Source: Torymus aiolomorphi
Taxonomy: Eukaryota > Arthropoda > Insecta > Hymenoptera > Torymidae
Direction: 5' to 3'
Length of the DNA: 64,000 nt
Assembly (NCBI GenBank): GCA_036365515.1
Contig: CM070874.1
Span: 93,909,842-93,973,841 of the forward strand
The notes beneath the pieces were generated by a model that was not told the DNA's origin, did no database searches, and was given only the letters and a program-made list of their open reading frames with translations. The stretch's first letter is position 1, and every line of letters begins with the position of its first letter. Shown here in pieces: positions 22,290 through 44,792 of the stretch. Both the position numbers and the translations under genes were made by a program.

Positions 22290-23790
22290 ATTCTTCTTCT
22301 CCAAACACGCGATGCTTATCTCACGTTCCGATAATTGAAATAGGAAAAATGCTTCTTTCAATTCCCTATGGATGCAAAAGAACGAAAATAAATGGATTTT
22401 TTTAGTACTAGAAAATGCAATGGTTTATCATTAGTAGTAGTGAAATAGTTCGTTATTGAGATTTTTGGATTTTTCAAACAAAATTTCTCGTGATACTAAT
22501 TTCTATTTTAGTATTATATTTGTATTACTTATTATACGTGTGGTTTATATTTATAACCTAACATAGTAAATACGCTATGAAGACAGTCATCAAATATTAT
22601 TTCTATTAAGTATATTTTCAATACGATTTTTAACAAATGATTTTGTTTGCTTTTTTATAATATGTTTTATCTTGCGAGGATACTGACAAAGTAAATGCAC
22701 ATGCGATTTTGAGTGGCACTTCTCGAATTACAAACTTACGCACGCTTACAATTTTCATCAATGTTACATGGATATTCGTGAATCAAATGTTTGAAATTAT
22801 AATAGATATTTTAATATTAATGAACTCTATGGCACCATATAAAAAGATCATTTGTCATCGAAGCATAATAACTTTGAACTTATTTTGTCGTTATTGCAAA
22901 ATTTTTTACGTAATGAAATTTCATTAACTATTATTGGTATAAAAGTTTTGTACTATGAGAGAACAGTCTATAGAAATCAATTTACTTAAATATTTTTTCA
23001 TGGAAATGTCATGGTTTGTCTTGGGTACTTTACCTTCGCCAACGCTAGGACGTCGGCATGCTATATGAGCGCGCGTGTCAAAGCTCCGCGACGCAGGAGC
23101 GCGAAGGCAACGGCTCCGTCGTCTCCTTTAATGGTGCCGTAACTCAGTTTTTGCTGATTCCCAAGCAGATTTTTGTGATCTTGACGAAATTTGGAATTAA
23201 TTACTTTGACTGACTTATTAAAATAATCTTAGTGTTTTTGTACTACTTTTGCACTACCAATGGGTACACAAAATGTTAATTTATCCTTCTTATTGATACA
23301 ATTTACATTTATTTTTCTTATGTAGGTTATTGTATCACTAACCTAGTAGTGGTTAACTATTAACATTAAATGTTTGTAAGTTTGCATAATGAAAATTTCG
23401 TTTCTTTCAAAGTAATATGTAATTTTATTTAAAATTCAATGTTTCATAGGTGGTTTACTTTTAAACTATAGTTTTGATCCTAATCTTTTGGAAGCCAAAT
23501 CAGTAGTCAAGAATTTATTGAATAGAATGGCATGAAGTGGGTAATCATGAATGATGCAATACTTTTGATTATTTTCACGACTACCTTCATTTGTGATTCT
23601 TTACAATCATAATCAACATTTTTTATTTCGGGGACCTAACCTCTATCCAAATTTCAGTTAAATATTTAAATATGCATTTCCTATAAAAATTAAAAAATAT
23701 TCCCCTACTGAAATTTTACATGTAATGTAAAATATGTACATACATAAAACACGTTTTTACATATGCGGCTCAGTCAATTTATAAGATTTT
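22290..23790. other. Upstream region of the multi-module gene
   Basis: Mostly A/T-rich, with one G/C-rich island at 23030-23140. The island could be a promoter or untranslated first exon of the gene that follows. A TA-rich acceptor-like sequence (actattttag) ends at 23800. No clear TATA box or coding exon was identified. Confidence 0.35.
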
Positions 23791-23814
23791 ACTATTTTAG
23801 AAAGATTGAAAATA

Positions 23815-34919
<11,105 letters not shown>

Positions 34920-35009
34920 AGTAAAAACCAATACCTGATAAATTTAAAATCAAAATATAAAACATTAAGAAAAGTTTTACTCATTTATTTCATCTCATTT
35001 ATTTACTAA

Positions 35010-35015
35010 AATAAA
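35010..35015 (+). terminator. Polyadenylation signal of the multi-module gene
   Basis: AATAAA about 91 bp after the stop codon at 34917-34919, at a plausible distance for a short 3' untranslated region. Confidence 0.6.
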
Positions 35016-35039
35016 GACATTACAAGTAATAGAATATAT

Positions 35040-36944
35040 TTTAAGGTACACAGAGTGATAATCGGAAAATCTTTTCTGTGTCGCCTATTTAGTTATTTAA
35101 CAAGATATAAAAAAATGTTCATTTCGCGAATATTGTAATTACATTGTGACAAATGGTTTTCACATAAAAAGTTTACGGTTATAGCAATATAAAGTAATAA
35201 TATTTTAGGCACGGAAAGAAATTACAGTGATGTATTAAATACAATATAGTGTAAAAGTCATGTAACATCTTCATTCTTAACACTACACTTTGATAGATTA
35301 CAACATTATTTACATAGGACGAAGACTCGATTTTACACGGAAATATCAATAATTATAATATAGCTAGCTTTATTAAATTATAAATAATTTTTTTCATTTT
35401 CAATAAAAATGCAGATGATTTTTGCAATGATTAAATAAAATATATGTCTGTTAAGTATAGTTAATAAAGTAGTTTGATTACATTACATGAATTATACTGA
35501 AAAAATTAGCGTACAACCATTTTTCTCTATACATATAAAACCAATACTTTTCTTAGAACAAGAAATTATACTTTATATTCAACTCCGTTAAAAAATTCTC
35601 ATTCCTCGCATCAGTAAAACATAAAAATTAAAAAATAGATTTTGTCTTACTATAAAAAAAAAAACTAAAAACGCAAAAATAAAGCAAAGAAAAATATCTA
35701 AACAAACGGGCTTTGACAGACTACTTCTGAACGCTCTAGAAGCAACACAAAAAGGAATTACATTAAACTTATTAACAATCTATTTAAGTACATAAACCAC
35801 GCCTATTACTCTTCGCGTAATCGTACGTACCGCAAGGCTTAATTATTCGCCAAGTCGTCGTAGTGCATTATCGTCATTATTGACGCTCTGCGAAGCGTTA
35901 AATATAGGCACCATGATCCACTGCATACTCGCACGACAGCAGCGTTTGCAAGACCGAAGAAAAAAAATCGACACCCTCAATTCCATCGCCTGTGCATTCG
36001 TCTACAGGGATATGCAAGAATACGGTTTATTGCCGGCTGAGATGGACACAAAAGCACGATTTCTAGTAAATTCTAGTAAACTGCCAATGATGTTAATTAC
36101 AATCATCTCGATTTTCTATTTTTCTCAATCCACGCTAGCTGTTGGCTAGATATCAGTATCGCATTTTCGAAGAATACGATTAACAAAATAAATAATTCTC
36201 AAGAATTTGATCGATACATTTTTATGAAAATCAGTTTATTTCATTTGTGAGAAAAATGTCAATCAATAAATTTTTTCTCAAAACTAAGTTGTTGACAATC
36301 AATACAATCATTCACCATATTCTTAGTTCTTTTTTTTCAAAGAAACATACTATGATAAAATCTATAAAATTTATAGCATTTCGAAGAGAAATAAAATATT
36401 TAGAGTCATAAAATATTTTCAGCACTTTGTACACGAGAATAAAGTCAATTATATTTGTACTTATATTTGTCAAGTTAGTTTTTTGAATGCACGTATTCTT
36501 TTTTTATGCCATAAGTACGCGAATGACTTCTTTTAAGATATATATTCCCAATAAAAATAATAATATTATCTAGTAACTTTAACACTTTCGAGTGTTTTTG
36601 TGAGATTTGAAATCATAATACAATTTGCAATATTTAATTTAAAATCATATTGCTTAAATTTTCTTTTAAAATTTGTGTCAATTAAGCAACTTTACTCTTT
36701 CGCGAAGTATGACAAGACAAGACATCTCGTTCAAAATACATGATGAAATAAAAATCTCACGAAATTCGTTCCGCCTATTGTGAAAAAGCGTTGTGGGTAA
36801 GAAGAGCCGGTCTCGTTCTATATAAACCGAGCTAGTGATTAAAAGTTAAATGACATTGAATTTGGCTGAGGCGAAAAGATACGCACAAGCCGCCGGGACG
36901 GATGATGATATTTTGCATTCTCCCTCGAAGAAGACGGAAAGACG
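35040..36944. other. Convergent intergenic region / probable 3' UTR of the minus-strand gene
   Basis: A/T-rich. On the minus strand it follows the stop at 36945-36947 and contains AATAAA signals, for example opposite 36229-36236. A more balanced segment at 35820-36110 is open for about 80 codons on the plus strand from ATG 35912 but has no recognisable features, so it is not called as a gene. Confidence 0.45.
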
Positions 36945-37145
36945 TTACTTTGCAGGTATTAGCTCCTGGGCCGTGCCGTCTGGCTTCGTGTACAAAATCT
37001 CGGCGTACTCGGTCTTTTCCTCGTTCACGCGTCGCGGTGGCGCCTGCTGCTGGTATGCCAAGTCCAGCTCGGCGTAGACGATGCCACCCTCGCTCGTGGT
37101 TATTCGCGGCGTTTCCGTCGTTGTCGTTATCTCGCTAACTGGAAC
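36945..37145 (-). CDS. Terminal exon of a probable cell-surface protein with tyrosine motifs
   Basis: On the minus strand, an acceptor (tatctctggttggcag) opens 66 codons closed by TAA. The peptide is a typical cytoplasmic tail: Thr-rich start (SEITTTTETPRITTSE), then GIVYAELDLAYQQQ and EKTEYAEILYTKPDG. IVYAEL fits the ITIM-like I/VxYxxL/I pattern, and EYAEI and ILYTKP are further tyrosine sites. Such tails occur on immunoglobulin-type adhesion receptors. Fasciclin-3 is a possible match from memory, not a firm assignment. G/C content is far above the surroundings, as expected for a conserved exon. Upstream exons must lie to the right, perhaps beyond the window, which would make the TE-rich 37-64 kb mostly intron. 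Confidence 0.65.
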   Translation of the reverse strand, partial: VPVSEITTTTETPRITTSEGGIVYAELDLAYQQQAPPRRVNEEKTEYAEILYTKPDGTAQELIPAK

Positions 37146-37148
37146 CTG

Positions 37149-37670
37149 CCAACCAGAGATAAATGCCGCGTTAGTTATACAGATAGTAAGTAATGAAATA
37201 TTTCATCAATCAAATCAATTGTCTTGAACTTTAGCCAACCTTTTTATCAAAACTTTCATAACATGATTTACTTTGCATTGATAAAAAATTAACGACAAAA
37301 TAATTGTTCTTACTATATCTGGTATTTTTTCGCATTAATCGAGGAACACTAATGTATGCTAAATGACTTTCATAAAACCGACTTTTCTCGCGAACAACTC
37401 TGTGCGATCGATTAGCGCTGAATTTTTTACAACTCGGTGATTACACATCGATCATATCATAGTACGAAATTATTATTCATTACAAATTCATACTGGAATC
37501 CGGTCGAGCAGAGATTACGCGTTAAATCCACTGATAAATTGAATTAGAATGTAAATTAATCTTGGGACGCACGTGGTAAGTATGCATCACCTGATAGTTT
37601 TCAAATTTAAACATTAAATTTTACAATGGTAAACGTAATGAAAGTCAAGAAAAACTATTTTAAAATATTT
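37149..37670. other. Intron-like A/T-rich interval
   Basis: Between the minus-strand terminal exon and the LINE remnant. Nothing recognised. Confidence 0.45.
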
Positions 37671-37674
37671 TCAA

Positions 37675-38885
37675 TTAAAAAAAAAATGGCGCAGGAAGGC
37701 TTGCAGCCACGAGGCAAGCCTCCGGAAAAATCTTACACATACCCGAAAGCGAAAGTGGCAGCTGTTGTATGTATACTATGTGAAAACGTTTTTCGTGCGA
37801 GTGAGTTTGCCAAGCAATACAATAAAAGTGAGTGAAGTGTTCGTAATCTGTCCAAATCATGATGATATCGACATAACCTCAATTGAAAGCGCTATGCCAG
37901 ATGAGGATGAAATAAAAAACGACACAGTAATGAATAATATGAAGACGGAAAATGACTCTCTTGCAACTCTAGTCAAAATAGAAGAACTGAAAACTCAAGT
38001 AAATAAGGCATTTAACAGCACTACAGAAGAAGACGGAAATATGCTAAAAAAGCTAAAAAAGCGGGTTTCATTTCAGTCCCTGAGGAGGAACCGGAGCGGG
38101 CTCGAAACGTTGGACAATGTGGTGGTGGTGGGCAGTCAGATCGTCCTTTGCTAACAAAGTTTTTTCCAGGTTTTAATTAAGTTTTTATTTTAGATTCTGC
38201 GGGGGTGATTATAAACAAGGGCAATCTGACTGCCATAAATATTAATTATTTTAATTTAATTTGTAAGACTGTAAGACCGATAGAAAAATTCTTATCAGTT
38301 GATAGTAAATTGCAGTCGACATAAGTAATATTTTTAACACTAAAAAAGCTAAGTATAGAAGTGCAAAACAACAATCGGTTACTAAAACAAATAATTAACA
38401 AAGAAAATGACAACAAAGAAAAAAAGACCTTCGCCGAGGCACTAGTAAATGAGAAACCTCTAGTAAAAAGAATACCAAAATTAATAGTAAAGAGAAGAAA
38501 TATCGATAAAAAAGATGACAAAAAAGAAGAGGAACTAGATATAAAAATGTACATAGCGCACTACATAAACAAAATCCCAACAGTTCAAGCAAAAAACGTG
38601 CAAATAAAGAACAGGAATGAAGCAACAATAAGTTTTTTAAATGAGGAAAGTTTATTACAAACTGAAAAAATTTTAAAACAAAAGTACACTGCATTTTTTA
38701 AAATTGAAAGAGAACCATTAGTAATCCTAGAATAAAACTAATAGAATTTGACAATTTTGAAAACATGGAAAACGAAGATATAGAACAAAATATAAACCAA
38801 AGGAATTATAAACACCCGAGGGGCAAATGTAAAATAATAATACACGTGTTTGAAGATAAAAGAACAAATCTTAACAACATACAAT
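37675..38885 (+). pseudogene. Broken non-LTR retrotransposon ORF1 (zinc-finger and RRM-like gag)
   Basis: Open segments in different frames follow the order of an insect LINE ORF1. First is a PHD-like Cys motif (CILCENVFRASEFAKQYN near 37771-37825, then VFVICPNHDDID after a frameshift). A coiled-coil-like segment follows (LKTQVNKAFN..., 37990-38060, and RLLKQIINKENDNK at 38374). Last is an RRM-like gag domain (38540-38730) whose end, PRIKLIEFDNFENMENEDIE, is one base out of frame near 38727. At least two frameshifts plus a noncoding interval at 38060-38350 show decay. It stops abruptly at 38885, where GTATAATACC-rich sequence starts. No reverse transcriptase follows. Confidence 0.65.
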
Positions 38886-39074
38886 AGAAGAGGTGTCATA
38901 CCGTATAATACCAAAATCAGTATAATACTCCAAATTTGTCATAAACTGCGGTATTATACTACAAATGGTATTATACCAAAAATGCCTCATACTCTAGTAT
39001 TATACTAGTAGTATACTACTATGTATGATATCATCTGTGAGGTATAATACCCAAAAATTCTCATAATCAGCAGA

Positions 39075-39225
39075 ATTGAATTTTGAATCTATAATTAAAA
39101 CTCGTTTAATTAAGAATTACATTTTTAATCTTTCCTTAAACAAGCGTTTAATTGGAGATTACATTTTTAATTCTTAATTAAACGAGTTTTAATTAAAAAT
39201 TCAAAACTTAATTATTAAATAAAAA
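39075..39225. repeat. Short inverted repeat
   Basis: ttgaattttgaat...aaaactcgtttaattaagaatt is matched by aattcttaattaaacgagttttaattaaaaattcaa. The loop is about 40 bp. Confidence 0.75.
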
Positions 39226-39283
39226 ATGACTAATTAATATTTTTAGAACCGTGCCTACTGCATGATATTTTGACAAAAATTAA

Positions 39284-42236
39284 ATAATGCGTGGAACTCG
39301 CATCCCCCGCCTGCTTGGTATCAAGAATTATTTAAATAATTATTTTGCCATATATACACGTCTGACGCGCTCCCGTATTCGCATGGGACTCGCATCCCCC
39401 GCCTACTTGGTGTTAAGAATTATTTTAATAATTATTTTGTCATATATGCACGACTGACGCGCTCCGGTATTCGCGTGGGACTCGCCTCGGGTTAAGAATT
39501 ATTTAAATAATTATTTTGCCATGTATGCACGTCTGACGCACTCCCGTATTCAGGTAGAACTCGCATTCCCCGCCTGCTTGAGATCAAGAATTATTTAAAT
39601 AATTATTTTGCCATATATACACGTCTGACGCACTCCCGTATTCGCGTAGATCTCGCATTCCCCGCCTACTTGGGGTTAAGAATTATTTAAATAATTATTT
39701 TGCCATGTATACACGTCTGACGCGCTCCCGTATACGCGTGGAACTCGCATCCCCCGCATACTTGGGGTTAAGAATTATTTTAATAATTATTTTGCCATGT
39801 ATGCACGACTGACGTGCTCCCGTATTCGCGTGGAGCTCGCATCCCCCGCCTGCTTGGGGTTAAGAATTACTTAAATAATTATTTTGCCACGTATACACGT
39901 CTGACGCGCTCCCGTATATGCGTGGAATTCGCACCCCCGCCTACTTGGGGTTAAGAATTATTTAAATAATTATTTTGTCATGTATGCACGTCTGACGCGC
40001 TCCAGTATACGCGTGATACTCGCATACCCCGCCTACATCGGGTTAAGAATTATTGAAATAATTATTTTGCCATGTATGCACGTCTGACACGCTGCCGTAT
40101 TCGCGTGGGACTCGTAACCCCCGCTTGCTTGGGGTTAAGAATTATTTAACTGATTAATTTGCCATGTATGCACGACTGACGCGCTCCCGTAATCGCGTGG
40201 GACTCTCATCCCCCGCCTACTTGTGGTTAAGAATTATTTAAATAATTATTTCGTTACGTATTCAGGTCTGACGCACTTCGGTTTACGCGTGGAACACGCA
40301 TCCCCTGCCTGCTTGGAATCAAGAATTATTTAAATAATTATTTTGCCATATATACACGTCTGACGCGCTTCCGTATTCGCGTAGGTCTCGCATCCCCCGC
40401 CTACTTGGTGTTAAGAATTATTTTAATAATTATTTTGCTATGTATGCACGACTGACGCGGTCCCGTATTCGCATGGGACTCGCATCCCCCGCCTACTTGG
40501 TGTTAAGAATTATTTTAATAATTATTTTACCATATATTCACGTCTGACGCACTCCCGTTTACGCGTGGAACTCGCATCCCCCGCCTGCTTGGGGTTAAGA
40601 ATTACTTAAATAATTATTTTGCCACGTATACACGTCTGACGCGCTCCCGTATATGCGTGGAATTCGCACCCCCGCCTACTTGGGGTTAAGAATTATTTAA
40701 ATAATTATTTTGCCATGTATGCACGTCTGACGCACTCCCGTATTCAGGTAGAACTCGCATCCCCCGCCTACTTGGGGTTAAGAATTATTTAAATAATTAT
40801 TTTGCCATGTATGCGCGTCTGACGCGCTCCCGTATTCGCGTGAGACTCGTATCCCCCGCCTGCTTGGGGTTAAGAATTATTTAAATAATTATTTTGCCAT
40901 GTATGCACGTCTAACGCGCTCCCGTATTCGCGTGGGACTCGCATCCCCCGCCTGCTTGGAGTTAAGAATTATTTAAATAATTATTTTGTTACGTATTCAG
41001 GTCTGACGCACTTCGGTTTACGCGTGGAACACGCATCCCCTGCCTGCTTGGAATCAAGAATTATTTAAATAATTATTTTGCCATATATACACGTCTGACG
41101 CGCTTCCGTATTCGCGTAGATCTCGCATCCCCCGCCTACTTGGTGTTAAGAATTATTTAAATAATTATTTTGCCACGTATACACGTCTGCCGCGCTCCCG
41201 TATACGCGTGGAACTCGCACCCCCGTCTACTTGGTGTTAAGAATTATTTTAATAATTATTTTGCTATGTATGCACGACTGACGCGGTCCCGTATTCGCAT
41301 GGGACTCGCATCCCCCGCCTACTTGGTGTTAAGAATTATTTTAATAATTATTTTACCATATATTCACGTCTGACGCACTCCCGTTTACGCGTGGAACTCG
41401 CATCCCCCGCCTGCTTGGAATCAAGAATTATTTAAATAATTATTTTGCCATATATGCACGTCTGACGCGCTCCGGTATTCGCGTGGGACTCGCCTCCCCC
41501 GCCTGCTTGGGGTTAAGAATTATTTAAATAATTATTTTGCCACGTATACACGTCTGCCGCGCTCCCGTATACGCGTGGAACTCGCACCCCCGTCTACTTG
41601 GGGTAAAGAATTATTTAAATAATTATTTTGTCATGTATGCACGGCTGACGCGCTCCCGTATCCGCGTGGGACTCGTATCCCCCGCCTGCTTAGTGTTAAG
41701 AATTATTTAAATAATTATTTTGTTACGTATACAGGTCTGACGCACTCCGGTTTACGTGTGGAAGTCGCATCCCCCGCCTGCTTGGGATCAAGAATTATTT
41801 AAATAATTTTTTTGCCATGTATACACGTCTGACGCGCTCCCGTATTCGCATAGATCTCGCATCCCCCGCCTACTTGGTTTTAAGAATTATTTAAATAATT
41901 ATTTTGCCATGTATACACGTCTCACGCACTCTCGTATATGCCTGGAACTCGCATCCCCCGCTTACTTGGGGTTAAGAATTATTTAAATAATTATTTTACC
42001 ATGTATGCATGTCTGACGCGCTCCCGTATTCGCGTGGGACTCGCATCCCCCGCCTGCTTGGGGTTAAGAATTATTTAAATAATTCTTTTGCCACGTATAC
42101 AGGTCTGACGCACTCCCGTTTACGCGTGGAACTCGCATCCCCCGCCTGCTTGGGATCAAGAATTATTTAAATAATTATTTTGCCATGTGTGCACGTCTGA
42201 CGCGCTCCCGTATACGCGTCGAACTCGCATCCCCCG
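39284..42236. repeat. 92-bp satellite array, about 32 monomers
   Basis: Successive ttaagaatta starts at 39676, 39768 and 39860 give a 92-bp period. Each monomer has a palindromic A/T box (aattatttaaataatt), a cacgtctgacgcgctcccgt box, a cgcgtgg(a/g)actcgcat box and cccccgcctacttgg. Monomers differ by scattered substitutions and fall into variants. Blocks of several monomers are repeated in the same order (for example around 40300-40600 and 41040-41410), indicating higher-order duplication. The short open frames are repeat-driven. Confidence 0.97.
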
Positions 42237-42239
42237 CCG

Positions 42240-42660
42240 ACAAATTTGTACAGGTTTGGGGTTCGCCTTCTAATGTTTTATGCGTATACTCTTGATTTAA
42301 ATTTAAATACTTTGATAAAATTTGTTTTACGAATTGCTTAGACATATTATTACAAATAAGTTCAGGCGATGTGCAGTTTTTTGTACATGCATGCTACCGG
42401 ATAAAAAATAGAGAGTAAAAATTTAACTACAAAAAAAAAGTTAAAAAGTTAAAGTTAATATAAAATAATCAACTAGTCCAGTTAAAAGTTAAGATGATTT
42501 GAAATTCTCTAAGTTAAGTTAGAAGTTATTAACTTTTTAACTTCCGACTTAAATTTTAACTTTTTAACTAGTTACTACCCAAGCCTGATAATAATTATGA
42601 TCATTATTTTCATTACTTACATTCCTTCATTTTCTTTACTCAAACGAAGTTACTATTTGA
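42240..42660. other. A/T-rich spacer
   Basis: Contains repeated agttaaaa/ttttaact words in both orientations (42425-42570) and no gene. Confidence 0.5.
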
Positions 42661-42663
42661 AAT

Positions 42664-42691
42664 TAATAATAATAATAATAATAATAATAAT
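42664..42691. repeat. (AAT)n microsatellite at the LINE 5' junction
   Basis: About nine AAT units immediately before the first base of the LINE (cccggggtct). It probably represents the target. Confidence 0.9.
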
Positions 42692-43436
42692 CCCGGGGTC
42701 TATCTAGTCATAGATGAGCATTTTTCCATGCTACCGGGCGCGTCCCCAGGTTGCGGATCGGGGAAGGGCCAGCTGGGACTGGTCAGCAGCGAATATATTG
42801 AATAAGCAGTCGCGGACAGAGGAACGTGAGAATGGACGAATGAATGGGCACAGTATGAGTGGGCTGCGGCCGACGGTCTGTGGATATTCCGTTCAGACTA
42901 GCCAAGGGGAGAGTAGTAAACTCCTCGACCGGGGTGTTGCGTGAAGTTAGTAACTAACCTCTGCATGGAGTAATATTAGGGTGCGTAAGTCTCTGAAATA
43001 CGGGCGAAAACCTAGTGAAAGTGCATGTTCAATGTGGGAAGAGCAACACGTATCCACCGACTGGAGCCAATGGAAGGGTTGAACCAGGTCAGGCGGGCGC
43101 AGGTGTGAAGGATTACATGGTCAATATTTCCTTATACCCGAAGCTGCGTAGGGCAAATCGCACACCGTCTAGCCTGAGGTTTGGGTCAGGTGTTGGGACG
43201 GACCCAACATCGCCCACTCGGTAGGGGTGACGTTAAACCTTTTGCTTCATTATGGCGCGGGCCTATCCCGTAACCTTTTTCTGTAGAGTCACTAGGTGCC
43301 GATAGGAGTGACCGTCCGACAAACCGCCTCTCGGCTTCGGCACCCATAAATAGGGTTTCTTACAGGCGGGGATAGTAGCCACACCGAGGTGTGGCTCCCA
43401 TAATAGGCGAACCGTCTTAAAACACAGATTGTATGC

Positions 43437-44792
43437 ATGATGACTCACCTCAAAATCAAAGATATACATGTAGAAATCCAAGGAAGGGAAGGCGGAGCGA
43501 ACACGCCGACTGACCGCACAGCCCGAACGATCCTGGATGTGGCGAGTGATAGCAGATCCGATGGAACTAGCACATTCGCCCAGGAGATGACGCGGCTGGT
43601 AAGTGAGAGTAGAGATCAGCGGAACCAATCGGAGAGAATGAGAGAAATCCTGGACGTCATGAAGCGCCTACTGAGATGCATGCGGGATATGACTTCCAAG
43701 CAGAAGAACATCACAATGCCGGTAAAAGATGGGATAATAGTTCTGACCGCGGCGGCCGAGGCTCTAGAGGAAGTCCGCTCAGCCGGGGTACAACCAGCAC
43801 GTGGAACGGCAGTAGATGAGAGAAATGGGGAAGCACCGGTAATTAGAGAGCGAGCAGCGGGGAAGGCGACTCCGAGCAAAAAGCGTCGATTAAGGGACAG
43901 CCCGATGCAGGATTCCCCATGCAAAAGAGGGAGGACGGAGCAGAACGGATTCACCACAGTCACCAGGAAAAAGAAGCCGACGCGGCCAGATAGTGGGAAG
44001 ATCATGGGTCCTCAACAGCAGCAGCAGGACACGAAGGAGAAGAAGGTAAATCCTCGGCCTCGACGATGCGCAATACACATAACGTCAACCGGGAAGAAGA
44101 GCTATGCAGAGATACTTAAGGACCTCACTTCTAAGGTTAAACCTGAGGAAGCGAAGGCTGTCGTGAGAAACACCCGACTGACTAAAAACGGTGGGGTTCT
44201 CTTAGAACTGGAGAAGCGATCGGAAGACAAGGAGGCCTTCCAGAGAGTTATCCAGGAAAATCTGAGAAATGAATACCAGGTTAAAGGCCTCACTCCAAGG
44301 CTTACACTGGAAATAGGCGGAATGACGTGCGTGACCACCGAAGAACAGGTAAACGCCGCGATTAGGGAGGAGGTAAGCGACATGTGTAGCCTTAGCACCC
44401 ACGTATTTGACGTAGGGGGAGGAGAGCGGAGGATGGCCATAGTCGAAATGGACGAGACTGCGGCCATGACTCTCCTAAGGATAGGGAGGATTAAAATAGG
44501 GTATTTCAGCTACCGAGTTAGAAAGCGAATAGTGGTTCCGCGATGTTTCAGATGCCAAGGCTTTGGGCATCTGAAAAAGGACTGTAAGGACGAGGATCGA
44601 AGTGCATTATGCAGGAAATGTGGAAAACCAGATCACGTGGCCAGGGACTGTCGCGCGAGACCGGATGGTCAGGCCTGCTTCTTGTGTAAAAAATGCGGGG
44701 TTGCGGCCACTGAGCTAGCGCATTTCCCGGGCACGGGGACATGCGTCGCTTTCAGGGATGAGCTAGAAAAGTTAAAGCGGCCTAAAAAATGA
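43437..44792 (+). CDS. LINE ORF1 (gag-like, three zinc knuckles)
   Basis: An intact 451-codon frame. The first half is charged and Gln/Lys-rich (basic KKRRLRDS, QQQQQDTKEKK). An RRM-like middle region follows at about residues 220-365. The C-terminus has CFRCQGFGHLKKDC (about 370-383), CRKCGKPDHVARDC (about 391-404) and a third, irregular CFLCKKCG...H...C. It would coat the element RNA in the cytoplasm. The stop TGA overlaps the ORF2 start as ATGA, the arrangement used for coupled translation in R1-type elements. Two ATGs in tandem mark the start. Confidence 0.88.
   Translation: MMTHLKIKDIHVEIQGREGGANTPTDRTARTILDVASDSRSDGTSTFAQEMTRLVSESRDQRNQSERMREILDVMKRLLRCMRDMTSKQKNITMPVKDGIIVLTAAAEALEEVRSAGVQPARGTAVDERNGEAPVIRERAAGKATPSKKRRLRDSPMQDSPCKRGRTEQNGFTTVTRKKKPTRPDSGKIMGPQQQQQDTKEKKVNPRPRRCAIHITSTGKKSYAEILKDLTSKVKPEEAKAVVRNTRLTKNGGVLLELEKRSEDKEAFQRVIQENLRNEYQVKGLTPRLTLEIGGMTCVTTEEQVNAAIREEVSDMCSLSTHVFDVGGGERRMAIVEMDETAAMTLLRIGRIKIGYFSYRVRKRIVVPRCFRCQGFGHLKKDCKDEDRSALCRKCGKPDHVARDCRARPDGQACFLCKKCGVAATELAHFPGTGTCVAFRDELEKLKRPKK

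Noticed and set aside
35880..36149. Possible small plus-strand gene (about 80 codons)
   Set aside because: No family recognised. It falls in the presumed 3' UTR of the convergent gene, and the start is arbitrary. Kept only as a remark.
41170..41373. 67-codon frame with repeated LLGVKNYFNNYF
   Set aside because: Translation of the 92-bp satellite. The monomers are not multiples of three, and the frame is not maintained across the array.
39284..42236. CRISPR array
   Set aside because: Tandem 92-bp monomers without alternating unique spacers, in eukaryotic DNA.
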